Of a stretch of 64,000 bases of DNA, positions 28,951 to 38,694 are shown piece by piece (the stretch's first letter is position 1; each line of letters starts with the position of its first letter). Source of the DNA: Glycine soja. Its lineage: Eukaryota; Streptophyta; Magnoliopsida; Fabales; Fabaceae. A program made the position numbers and the translations under genes. The notes below the pieces were generated by a model, which was given only the letters and a program-made list of their open reading frames with translations, made no database searches and was not told where the DNA came from. The stretch is taken from positions 40,072,966-40,136,965 of the forward strand of contig NC_041019.1 in the NCBI RefSeq assembly GCF_004193775.1, read 5' to 3'.

Positions 28951-31900
28951 ATGGATTCGCTGAACAGAACAACGACAGTGGAGGACCAACAGTTAGCCGA
29001 ATGGCGCATGCACAATGGCCCCCACTTCGGTGACATCTCAACTCTCTATTTTCTTCACTTTCCCAATCTCTTTCTTCCTTTTTTGCTCGCCGGTATTGTT
29101 TTTCTCTCACCGTTTTCAAAGTTTCAATTGCATTGTGTTTGTTGTACCTCATTTGTTTTGACCTTCTCAATGCTTCGTTCAGGTTTGGGTTCAAAAATTA
29201 CGGTGTACAATTTAGAACTGAGTAAGAGAATAATATTCTTCTCAGTATTCGAAGGAGTTCGCGTCCACAGAATCGCTTCTAGTTTCCCTCAAGGGAATGT
29301 AATTGCCGTATTTGGGGAAATGAGAGTGAAACTATTTAGCATCGTATTTGATAGCATTTCTCAGAGTCCAGAGTTGACGCTCATTCATTTGTTGCCGAAA
29401 TTTGGTCACTCGGTTTTGGATGTTTGCTTCCTCAAGGTGAGTGAGAGTGAGTACTTAACATATTTCAATTTCGAAATAATGAATGCTTCTTCTTATTCTG
29501 TTCTAACTTGTGTTGCTTTTTCTTTTTTCTTTTTACTTGGTAATAGGGATACTTGCACCATTCCAATGTGAAGAGTTAGTTTCTTGTTGTAGGATGTAGC
29601 GACAATTCAGTTTACATTTGGGATATTTCTAACTCTAATATGGTTCTTAAGGTTCAATCTCCAGGTTGGTATCAACTTTACTATATACCATGGATTGTTT
29701 TTTTTTTTTTTTCTTGTAGATTTTTCTTTTTGTTTTGTTTAATGATGTTGTGTTTGTCGTTGGATAACAGTTGTTAGACAAGTGGCCTCAGATATCTTAA
29801 GAAGGGGGGGTTGAATTAAGATATCACAATCTTTTCTTAATGAAAAATTCTATTTTGATTTTAACCCAAAAACCCAAGATTCCTTTCAAAATGAACTCCT
29901 AAATAATAATGCAAATTAATCTTACTGAATAGAAACAATAAGCAATAAACAATAAAGGAGTTTAAGGGAAGAAAGATTGCAAACTCAGATTTATACTGGT
30001 TCGGCCACACCTTTGTGCCTACGTCCAGTCCCTAAGCAACCCGCTTAAGAGTTCCACTATCTTGCAAAAGCCCTTTACAAGTTCTGAACCACACAAGGAC
30101 AACCCTTCCTTTGTGTTCAAATTTCTTTACAACAAGAGACCCTCGGTCTCTTAATCCCTTTTGAGAAATAAGATGAAGAGAAGAAGAAATCTCTCTTGAA
30201 AGAGATAGATTGAACAATTGAGCACTCAAATAATTCCTTATTGAATTGCAAGTGTATTGGCCAAGGAATTTTTAAAAGGATAAGATGATTTTTCTTTTTG
30301 AGAGGATAAGACCTATTTGTTCTAAAAAACTCTAAGCAAATTCGTGTTTCAAGTCACATATAAATAAACCTTTGATGGTCATGTAAAAACCATTTGAACA
30401 GATGTGACCCTTGAAAATAATTTTATGAAAATCTCCTCTGGTAATTGATTACAAGACTTGTGTAATTGATTACAAGACTTGTGTAATCGATTACAGACTT
30501 TAAAATTTGAATTAAAACGTTCAATAACTGCTGGTAATCGATTACCATCCATGTGTAATCGATTACACAGTGTAAAATTTAAATTTAAATTTTCTAATGG
30601 CTGTTATAAATCATGTTGGCCATTGGTAATCGATTACCCCTCGATTACATCTTCTGGTAATCGATTACCAGAGAGTAAATCTCTTGAAAAAGACATTTTA
30701 GCTTAAATTTCTTGGCCAAACCTTTTGTTGTTTCAATTTGGAATTCCCTTCCTAAATCACTAGAGATCTTCTTGATGATGTATCTTGTATTCTTGGATTT
30801 TTGTCTTGAATTAAACTTGAGAAGCGCATTTTCATAAGGCATCAAAATATCATGACCATATGGCATCATCAAAACATCAAAGTCAAAGTCTTTGCTTCTA
30901 CAACAGTGTGGTGCCTTCTGTACTTAATGAGATTATTAAGTCACAATCTTGAAGTTCTCTTAATTGCATCTGGTACAATATTTAATGAGGTAAGAGATAT
31001 GCTGATATTAAATGTTTACAATTGATGTTCGAAATGTCCGAAAAGAGTCACATAGATTATGAAGAATTTGTTTTGAACATATTGTTGTCACCATGCAAGT
31101 ATGTCATTGGTTCTTTCCAATATAGAGTCTTGCTGACTAGTTTGTAGAGGAAGCATTTTGGTTTATGCATTTCATGATAATTGACCAAATGGAATTCCTT
31201 CCCCCATCCCTTTTTTTGCCTAGTAAGTAGTAAATGATGGTGAATGCTTCTTGGCTTAATGTTATCGAAATGGATATATAAGAGGGTCATAAAATATATA
31301 AGAGGTTTATAAATCATGCTTTTGATGACAAAATGGAAAGGTTAAATGGATTTGGCCAAATGGAACAAGGGAGGAAAGGATGTGGAGTAAATTTCCCCTA
31401 AACCATTGGTAATGTAAATTTCCTCCTTGCTCCTATTCTTGAGATCTTGTTTAGTATTATTTGGTTTGAAGTTGGGTCCAGATGCCTAATAACAGATCAA
31501 ATATCCTCCATATGCTTTTATATTTATTACTCTAAATTCATCTTCTACAGCTCCAGTAGGTTGGTGGCTGGAAAAACCTTCATCATAAGTCATAACAATA
31601 ATTATATAGAAACCTTGTGTTGTTGTGTTGACACAATCCTGCTAGGTTTCCACATACTAGTACCAAAGACCTCATGCAAAAACACTCAAAAGTATATAGC
31701 ATGACTGTTGTGCTACAGGCATAGTATGACACTACATGACTAACTAAGTTAATTTTATTTAAGTGCGCACATGAAGGATTTTTTATCTGCACTGTATCTC
31801 TTTATGTTTTACTTGAAAATTATCTTTGGTTTTCTTCATAGTAGTGTTGTACTTAAAATACTCGTCACTATCCTTTTTAAAAGATCCCTGTGCTTGTTGT

Positions 31901-32379
31901 GGCCTAATGTTTAATGTATTGATGTTTCTATTTTCTTTTAATTTCTTCAAAGAGTTTGGTTCCGGTAGATTATTGTTTGGAAAGTTTCCCCTCACCACAA
32001 TAAATTTCAAGTCATCAAGAAAACCATGATCATCAGAGCATTTCATCCTCCAATTGTTGTTGTATGAGGCTATTCATGTTTGTTAACTTATTGGACATAA
32101 AGGTTCAATCTTCTGAATAGCATGGTCGTCTTGTGGATCTAAACTGGTATATGTCTCTGATGACCGAAGGCAAGCTAGTTTTTTCAAGTCCTATTGTATC
32201 ACTGATTTATGTTCATTCTTAAAGACAATGACACATGCTGATTGATCTCCTTTTATTAATGCAGTGCATGTGTCTAGGGTGTTTCTATTTAAAGGGAACA
32301 TTCATTGTGCCATGATCCTATTGCCCTTGTCTTATTTGGGCATCATGCTCGGGTTTGGGATTGCTGTATTTCTAATAAT
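28951..32379 (+). pseudogene. WDR6-like WD40 gene, partial and broken
   Basis: Exons with good splice sites encode the start of a WDR6-type WD40 protein, whose relatives act in tRNA ribose methylation. Exon 1 is 28951-29092 (AEWRMHNGPHFGDISTLYF). Exon 2 is 29183-29436 (GSKITVYNLELSKRI, VHRIASSFPQGN, LLPKFGHSVLDVCFLK). Exon 3 is 29547-29664 (FLVVGCSDNSVYIWDISNSN), with a stop TAG at 29577. Exon 4 is 30907-30989 (VWCLLYLMRLLSHNLEVLL). Later exons lie at about 32054-32168 (YEAIHVC-stop-LIGHKGSIF-stop-IAWSSCGSKLVYVSDDR, stops at 32084 and 32114) and 32265-32379 (LVLFGHHARVWDCCISNN). Most of the roughly 1300-residue protein is absent. A solo LTR sits at the intron 3/exon 4 boundary. It lies inside the CACTA-like element, so it is probably a captured copy. 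Confidence 0.7.
29772..30902 (-). mobile_element. Solo LTR (1131 bp) at a splice acceptor
   Basis: It reads TGTTAGACAAGTGGCC .. TTTGCTTCTACA on the plus strand, the reverse of a copia LTR like the one at 13118. The target duplication ACAGT is at 29767-29771 and 30903-30907. It contains seven GTAAT(C/T)GATTAC-type palindromes (30438-30670) and the conserved motif with TATACTGGTTCGGCC (about 29991-30034). No internal region remains. Confidence 0.85.
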
Positions 32380-32923
32380 GTAAGCCATTCAGTTCTGTTT
32401 TTTTTTTGTTTTTTTTATTTTCTCAGGTTATATAGGATCTTTTAGTTAATGAAAATAAAACATGGTATTTCATTTCATACACATGAAAAGCCTTATTTTA
32501 AAGAAAATATTTGTACTGAAAGTCTGATATTGTGCTCCCCCACCCCCAACAAAAAGGTAGAATTGTTATATAGTATCATATCATAAAATTTTCCACTTCA
32601 TACGAGCCTTACCTTTTTTTTTATTTCCCCTTCCAAGTGATCACTATTAACAAATAAATCCATTATTTTGTTTTGACATAACTTATTTAATTGAAATGTC
32701 TATTTACCTAAGATAAAAGCCTCTCTATAGACAGAACTTAAGACTCAAGATTTATACTTTTATTTGTGGCCCTTATTCATTGCAAGTGATTTAGATTCTC
32801 CGGTCTTCTTGTAACTTGTTCCTTATCACTAACCAATACATGCATAAAAATTGAAATGTACAATAATATTTCAAATATTCATGTGCTGCTAGCTTAAAAT
32901 TTGTGGATCATTTTACTTCTTAA

Positions 32924-34000
32924 TGTTGGACCTTGTGGCCTCAATAACTTAAGAGGGATAGGCTTAGAATGCAGAAGAAGCAACAACAATCAATTTAATA
33001 ATGTTCTTTAAACATGAAAGGCAAAATTGATTGCAATAACATAAATGAGATAAGGAAAGAGAGAATGCAAACACAGTTTTATACTGATTCGGCCACAACC
33101 CGTGCCTACGTCCAGTACTCAAGCAACCCACTTGAGATTTCCACTATCTTTGTAAAATCCTTTACAAAGTCTGAACCACACAGGGACAACCCATCCCTTG
33201 TGTTCTGATGCTTTACAACAAGAGACTTACAGTCTCTTAACCAATCTCATTGAATAAGAAGAATGGAAGAAGAATTCTCTCTTCAAGAGAAGAATATTAC
33301 AATGAAGATCATGTAAGAATCCTTATAGATTTTGCAAGTGTTTGGTCAAGGATTTCTTTTGAGAGAGCATTTGACAACGAAGTTCTTTTAGAATCTCTCT
33401 CATTGTCTTTTGAGAGGATAAGACATTTTTGCCAAGCAAAACTCTCTTAATCTTTTGAGAGGATAAAACATTTTGATCAATCAAAACTCTCTCTTTTTTA
33501 ATTCGTGCCCTAGTCACCTATTTATAGGCCTTTGATGGCCATTCAAAAATCTAATGAAAAGATGTGACTGTTGGCAGATTTTCTGAAAACTTTCCACTGG
33601 TAATCGATTACAATGTTTGTGTAATCGATTACACAGTTATAATTTGAAGGGTTATGACTTTTGAATTTGAATTTCCAAAGTTCTGTTGCTGGTAATCGAT
33701 TACAGACATATGGTAATCGATTACATGTTGAAAATTCAAATTCAAAACCTTTTTCAACAGCTATTTTTCAACCCTGTCTTCTGGTAATCGATTACACTTC
33801 TTGGTAATCGATTACCAGAGCCTTGCATGTCTTGAAAGCACTTTGTTTTAAGGCAAGGCTTGGTCTTTAGTGAATCTTGAAACAAGGCTTTGTTTGTTGA
33901 AGCAATCTTGAATTATTCTTGAAGCAAATGCTTATCATTTGAAGCAGCCTTGTTAGATTCTTCTTTGACATCGTCAAAATCATGTATACATACATTCACA
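32924..34000 (-). repeat. 3' LTR of the inverted-end copia element (1077 bp)
   Basis: On the plus strand it runs TGTTGGACCTTG .. ATACATTCACA. It holds six GTAATCGATTAC palindromes (33598-33830), the motif TATACTGATTCGGCCACAAC (about 33081), and a stem ACTTTGTAAA-type hairpin near 33140-33165. It differs from the 35551-36000 copy at only about half a dozen sites in 440 bp, so the element is fairly young. Confidence 0.85.
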
Positions 34001-34015
34001 TTCTCCCCCTTTTTG
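34001..34015 (-). other. Polypurine tract (minus strand)
   Basis: On the minus strand CAAAAAGGGGGAGAA directly precedes the LTR. Two similar tracts (TCTCCCCCTTT near 34070 and TTCTCCCCCTTTTTG near 34128) lie further inside. Confidence 0.7.
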
Positions 34016-35139
34016 ATGATGACAAACATGTGATTTCTTCTCGACACCATCAAAGCTTGCATGATTTACATCTCCCCCTTTCTCAAGCAATTTCTTCTTG
34101 ATATCATCAAAATCTTCATGATTTACATTCTCCCCCTTTTTGATGATGACAACCACCTATAGGTTAGGAGCAACAACAAAGAAAATATCTATTTGCATAT
34201 AGTTTACTCCCCCTTGGTTTTACAATGATTTCTTATATGAGACAATTGAAGATTTCATATTTTTCATATATAAAAAGTTGTCTCATAAAAAATAGATAAT
34301 TTTTTCTTATTATTTTATCTTTTATCGTTCTCTCCCCCTTTGTCAACATCAAAAACAAATCATGAATAGAGAGGAGAAAAATGTTACCACTTGTTGTAAT
34401 GTATGAGAATCAAGTGATACCAAAAGGCATTAAACCAATCATTCAATATTGATCAAGCAAAAACAAGTATAGTATCACATCAATAAAAAACACAATCAAT
34501 CAAATATACAATCAAAAGCAATCAACAAAACACAATAAAAAAACAATTATCAAAGACAATCAAAACTCAATAAAAAATAATCAACAACCACAATTAATCA
34601 ATTATAAAATATAATCAATCAATCAAACTAACAAACATTGAATATCAAACAAGAAAAAACAAACACATTAATCAAAAAACACAATCAATCAATTATCAAA
34701 CACAACCAATCAAATTCAATCACAATCATCAAGGACAATCTAAACTCAAGTAGCAAACAAGCATAAAAAATAATTAATCAAAGACAAGTGACCTGTTGGT
34801 ATCATTTGATATCACTTGTTGGGCTTGTTGATCAAGTGGCCTTTGTTCGTTGTCTCCATAGATCACATATTTACTTTTCTTGAGACTCATTTTTTCTTGG
34901 GGAGAAATATGGCCTTTGCTTGTTGTCTTCATAAATCACATATCCACTTTATTTTGGGGAGAAATATGAATAAACTTTGATGCATGCCATGTGTTTGGAG
35001 AAATTGCTATCAATGTATCGACTTTGCTCTTCTCCGTTTTCATAGTCTTTCATCATGATACCCAGACTTATGATTTTCTACTCTGAATCACTTGAATAAT
35101 TTATGACATTATCTTCCTAAGTGATGTATCCTTTCTTTT
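34016..35139. other. Interior of the inverted-end copia element, no gene
   Basis: This is A-rich, low-complexity sequence: many ATCAATCAA and AAACACAATC words between 34430 and 34780. No coding domain is visible. It fills the place where pol would be. Confidence 0.6.
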
Positions 35140-35530
35140 CTTTCTTCCCTTTGAAATTCATCTTGTCGGATTTTTCCATTCTTCTTTTAAACACAGGACA
35201 ATTGAATCTCATGTGCCCAATTTGATCGCACTTAACATTTTGGGGCTAAAGAGGAATCTTCTTCTTTCTTCTTTCATCATCATCTTCTTTCTTCTCTAGT
35301 TTTTTTTTATGTAGTTGCATTTCTCTCAACCATTGTAGGAATAAATGAATCAAATTCAATGGCTTCCCATATCTTTAGATCTATGGCTTCTATAAAGATC
35401 TGCATTCGGGTTTTCCAATAATGATAACCCTCACCATTGAACATAAGAGCCTATTGATAGAATTTTCCTCAAAAAATGGAAATTTGGTTGAGGCCATATC
35501 TATTCTTGAAGTTTTTAAACTTTATACAAG
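35140..35530 (-). pseudogene. Copia gag remnant in the inverted-end element
   Basis: On the minus strand, broken frames give copia gag text: FNGEGYHYWKTRMQIFIEAI then DLKIWEAIEFDSFIPT, then a stop, and further on KCDQIGHMRFNCPVFKRR, a CCHC zinc knuckle with its first Cys region worn (about 35180-35240). It would have packaged the element RNA. The stops and missing segments make it non-functional. Confidence 0.75.
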
Positions 35531-35533
35531 AAT

Positions 35534-35548
35534 CCCGCTCTGATACCA
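35534..35548 (-). other. Primer binding site (minus strand)
   Basis: On the minus strand TGGTATCAGAGCGGG begins two bases after the LTR end. It is complementary to initiator Met-tRNA and fixes the element's direction as right to left. Confidence 0.85.
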
Positions 35549-35550
35549 CT

Positions 35551-36406
35551 TGTTGGACCTTGTGGCCTCAATAACTTAAGAGGGATAGGCTTAGAATGCA
35601 GAAGAAGCAACAACAATCAATTTAATAATGTTCTTTAAACATGAAAGGCAAAATTGATTGCAATAACATAAATGAGATAAGGGAAGAGAGAATGCAAACA
35701 CAGTTTTATATTGGTTCGGCCACAACCCATGCCTACGTCCAGTACTCAAGCAACCCACTTGAGATTTCCACTATCTTTGTAAAATCCTTTACAAAGTCTG
35801 AACCACACAGGGACAACCCATCCCTTGTGTTCAAATGCTTTACAACAAGAGACTTACAGTCTCTTAACCAATCTCATTGAATAAGAAGAATGGAAGAAGA
35901 ATTCTCTCTTCAAGAGAAGAATATTACAATGAAGATCATGTAAGAATCCTTATAGATTTTGCAAGTGTTTGGTCAAGGATTTCTTTTGAGAGAGCATTTG
36001 CAAAATCGATAAGGATTCTTACATGATCTTCATTGTAATATTCTTCTCTTGAAGAGAGAATTCTTCTTCCATTCTTCTTATTCAATGAGATTGGTTAAGA
36101 GACTGTAAGTCACTTGTTGTAAAGCATTTGAACACAAGGGATGGGTTGTCCCTGTGTGGTTCAGACTTTGTAAAGGATTTTACAAAGATAGTGAAAATCT
36201 CAAGTGGGTTGCTTGAGTACTGGACGTAGGCACGGGTTGTGGCCGAACCAATATAAAACTGTGTTTGCATTCTCTCTTCCCTTATCTCATTTATGTTATT
36301 GTAATCAATTTTGCCTTTCATGTTTAAAGAACATTATTAAATTGATTGTCTTCTTCTGCATTCTAAGCCTATCCCTCTTAAGTTATTGAGGCCACAAGGT
36401 CCAACA
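35551..36406. repeat. Large palindrome made of two inverted LTR pieces
   Basis: The left arm (35551-35961) and right arm (36001-36406) are inverted copies of the U5-R part of the LTR, separated by 39 bp that continue the LTR. The turn-back occurs at AGCATTTG/CAAAATCG. The arms differ at only a few sites. 36204-36389 and similar small frames are products of the palindrome, not genes. Confidence 0.85.
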
Positions 36407-36411
36407 CTTAA

Positions 36412-36950
36412 GTTGTCATTTTTTTTACCTTTTGCCACTAAGAAGTGGGTAATTTTTTCTGACACAATCAACTATTGTTTTCACCAGTCTTATAATTTTT
36501 ATCGATAATGATAAATTGTAGGTGTTCAATCAATTTTTTATCAACTATTACTTGTTAGTGCATTTTATTTTTGTGCGACCGTTTCATAAATATTGAGACT
36601 ACTTTTATAAGTGATAGTGTTATGCTTCATAATATCGTACATTTGTCTTCAATTAAATTTACAAATTACATCAACTAAGCCTTTGTTTAGCACTCAAATA
36701 TAGGACATAAATTTAGGCACAATCAACACTCTTTTGAATGTATTTGACAACATTAACATTATACTCATACTGTGTTAATTTTTTTAACCACGAGGGATTG
36801 AATGAATTTCCCATCCATTTTATTGTTTAGATTTCTCCTTATTTGAATTCTCCTTGCAACATTGCATAGTTATTTTTGCTTGTCTTTTTTTCAATTTCAC
36901 AAAAAATAAACATAAATTTAAGGATATGTTTAATATAAGAAAGTATTTTT
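36412..36950. other. AT-rich interior of the CACTA-like element, no gene
   Basis: No coding text, repeats or element ends were seen. Confidence 0.5.
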
Positions 36951-37630
36951 TATTTTTTCTTATAATTACAAATATCATCTTATTTTTATTTTATGTCTTA
37001 TTCTAAAATATAAAGAAAATAATATTTTTTAAATAATATCTATACAATTTTTTAATAATAATATTTTCATTATTTTAATTTTTTAAAAAAAACGATATTC
37101 TAAGATTGTTCTCTGAAGAAAATCTACTTTCTAATATGGTTTTTGGAAAAATTGTCTTAGAATTCTCAATTTTTAAATTTAAAAAAAAAAGACATTTTAA
37201 GACGGTTTCGGGGCAAAATAGTCTTAAAAATTATACCCTTCTAAGACAGTTTGAAAATCGTTGTGGAAAGTCATGACTTTACACGACGACGCTTCAATGA
37301 CTTCAACCGTCATAAAAAATAGTCTTAGAATTCTCAATTTTTAATTTTTTTTTAAAAAAATATTTTAAGATGGTTCTCTAGAGAACTATCTACTTTGTAA
37401 GACAGTTTTTGAGAAAACAGTCTTAGAATTCTCAATTTTTTAATTTTTTTAAAAAAGATATTCTAAGGCATTTTCGGGACAAAATCATCTTAGAAATTGT
37501 ACCATTCTAAGACGGTTTGAAAATCGCTTTGGAAAGTCGCATGACTTTCCACAATGACGACTTCAACGACACTAGAAAGTTGTCGTAAAAAACTCCTTAG
37601 AATCATCATAAAAGGCACTTTTTAGTAGTG
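36951..37630. repeat. Subterminal repeats and right end of the CACTA-like element
   Basis: Two blocks of about 260 bp (37085-37330 and 37340-37600) share TCTTAGAATTCTCAATTTTT, TCTAAGAC(A/G)GTTTGAAAATCG and GGAAAGTC(GC)ATGACTTT words in the same order. The terminus GGCACTTTTTAGTAGTG closes it. Such arrays bind the transposition proteins in CACTA elements. Confidence 0.7.
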
Positions 37631-37862
37631 TGGAAGATTAATGCCTAAATGTCAGCTACATAAGTTAGTGGAGACCCAAAACAGAAGTTGGAGGTTGCAT
37701 ATAACCATCGAGGGAAAGAGAACAATGGTAAGCCTTCAAAGAATCAAGATGAAGATAAGGAGGGGACAACAAAAGAGGAGGGCAAGAAGAATATTATTGA
37801 TCTAAAAGGGGGAGAGTTGTCCATTCGAGAAGATGGTGGAAAAGCTAAGGAGAAAGGGAAAT
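37631..37862 (+). pseudogene. LINE ORF1 fragment, right part
   Basis: In one frame after two early stops (37646 and about 37661) it reads SGDPKQKLEVAYNHRGKENN and then a Lys/Glu-rich stretch (NQDEDKEGTTKEEGKKN, GKAKEKGKS). This is like the region after the zinc knuckle in plant LINE ORF1 proteins. It continues the fragment at 27705-27853. At about 37862 it joins LTR-like text. Confidence 0.5.
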
Positions 37863-38694
37863 CCATCTTCATTACAAGTTTTTTGGAACTTGTAAGTCCT
37901 TACTTCAAATATGAACCCCCCCCCCCCTCTCAGATTGGATCAAGTGAGATGATTTTTTTCATATAAAGAAACTTTAATTATAGACACAACATCCTAATAT
38001 TAAAAAAAGGAAACAAATCCTAAAATATCCTAAGCAAATTCATAATATATTTAAATCTAAAACATATTTTAGAGATTTGAAGCAAATAATTTTTTTTAAA
38101 AGATGAACTAAATTATTCTTTTCTAAAAACTAAAGATATCAATCATATTCTCAACACTCCTCCTTGACTAAGCATTTGGATTTTCTCCTCCTTTCAATTT
38201 TTGCTTTCTTCTTCTTTTATCTTCTTGTTTTCCTCTATGGGGCCTTAAGAACTATAAGGTTTGCTACCATTGATGGATTTTTTTTCTATGTATCGAGATA
38301 TATTTGTAAAAGGAGATATTGTGTGGAAGAGCTTTTTGAATATTTTATTCATGGTCATTACAAGTTTTCCATAAAAACTTGTAAACTCTTGTATATCATC
38401 TCCATTATAAGTTTTTGTGGAACTTGCAAACTCTTTCTTCATATGTGACCCCTCTCTGTTGTTGGTCAGGTGGGTGATTTTTCTCATGTCAAGAAGTTCT
38501 ATTTATAAACTTAGCTAGCATCCTAATCTTGTAAAAGAAAATAAATCCTAAAATATTCTACATAATTTATAATAATTTTAAATCTAAAAAATATCGTAGA
38601 GATTTGAAACAAGTAACAAATTCTTAAAAGAAAAACTAAATTATTATTTTCTAAAAAATAAAGATATCAAACATATTCTCAACAATTTAATGAA
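37862..38694 (-). repeat. Two direct copies of an LTR-like segment (minus orientation)
   Basis: 37862-38157 and about 38395-38694 are roughly 75-80% identical. Each ends on the plus strand in ATCAA(T/A)CATATTCTCAACA, so on the minus strand each starts TGTTGAGAATATG, as copia LTRs often do. The second has TATAAATAG on the minus strand (about 38497-38506). No target duplication or primer site was found, so they may be remnants of one damaged element. Confidence 0.5.

Larger units (their letters stand above)
32924..36406 (-). mobile_element. Copia-type element with inverted LTR ends (TSD CTTAA)
   Basis: The target duplication CTTAA is at 32919-32923 and 36407-36411. The left LTR (32924-34000), a polypurine tract, a gag remnant and the primer site are all on the minus strand. 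The right LTR is wrong: from 35551 it runs as expected only to 36000 and then turns back on itself, so that the right terminus (..GGCCACAAGGTCCAACA) is an inverted copy of the left terminus (TGTTGGACCTTGTGGCC..). Both outer ends are therefore the U5 end of the LTR. Only gag text is recognisable, so pol is missing and the element was non-autonomous when it integrated. Confidence 0.85.
27854..37630. mobile_element. CACTA-like element carrying THO5 and WDR6 fragments
   Basis: The right end is a clean CACTA terminus (GGCACTTTTTAGTAGTG, ending at 37630) with AAGACGGTTT-type subterminal repeats inside it. The left end reads CGACACGACTAAAAAAGTAC and then AAAGACGGTTGTCC, a worn version. TGG lies just outside both ends (27851-27853 and 37631-37633), and LINE ORF1 text flanks both sides. 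No transposase is present. The interior has fragments of two host genes and two later retroelement insertions. The left tip is not perfect, so the exact boundary is less sure than the existence of the insertion. Confidence 0.55.

Noticed and set aside
36204..36389. Plus-strand frame in the palindrome arm
   Set aside because: It is the mirror of the frame at 35641-35880 and 36082-36321, all products of the LTR.
35551..36406. Terminal inverted repeats of a DNA transposon
   Set aside because: The arms are LTR U5-R sequence next to a primer binding site, and the outer duplication also includes the LTR at 32924, so it is a retroelement product.
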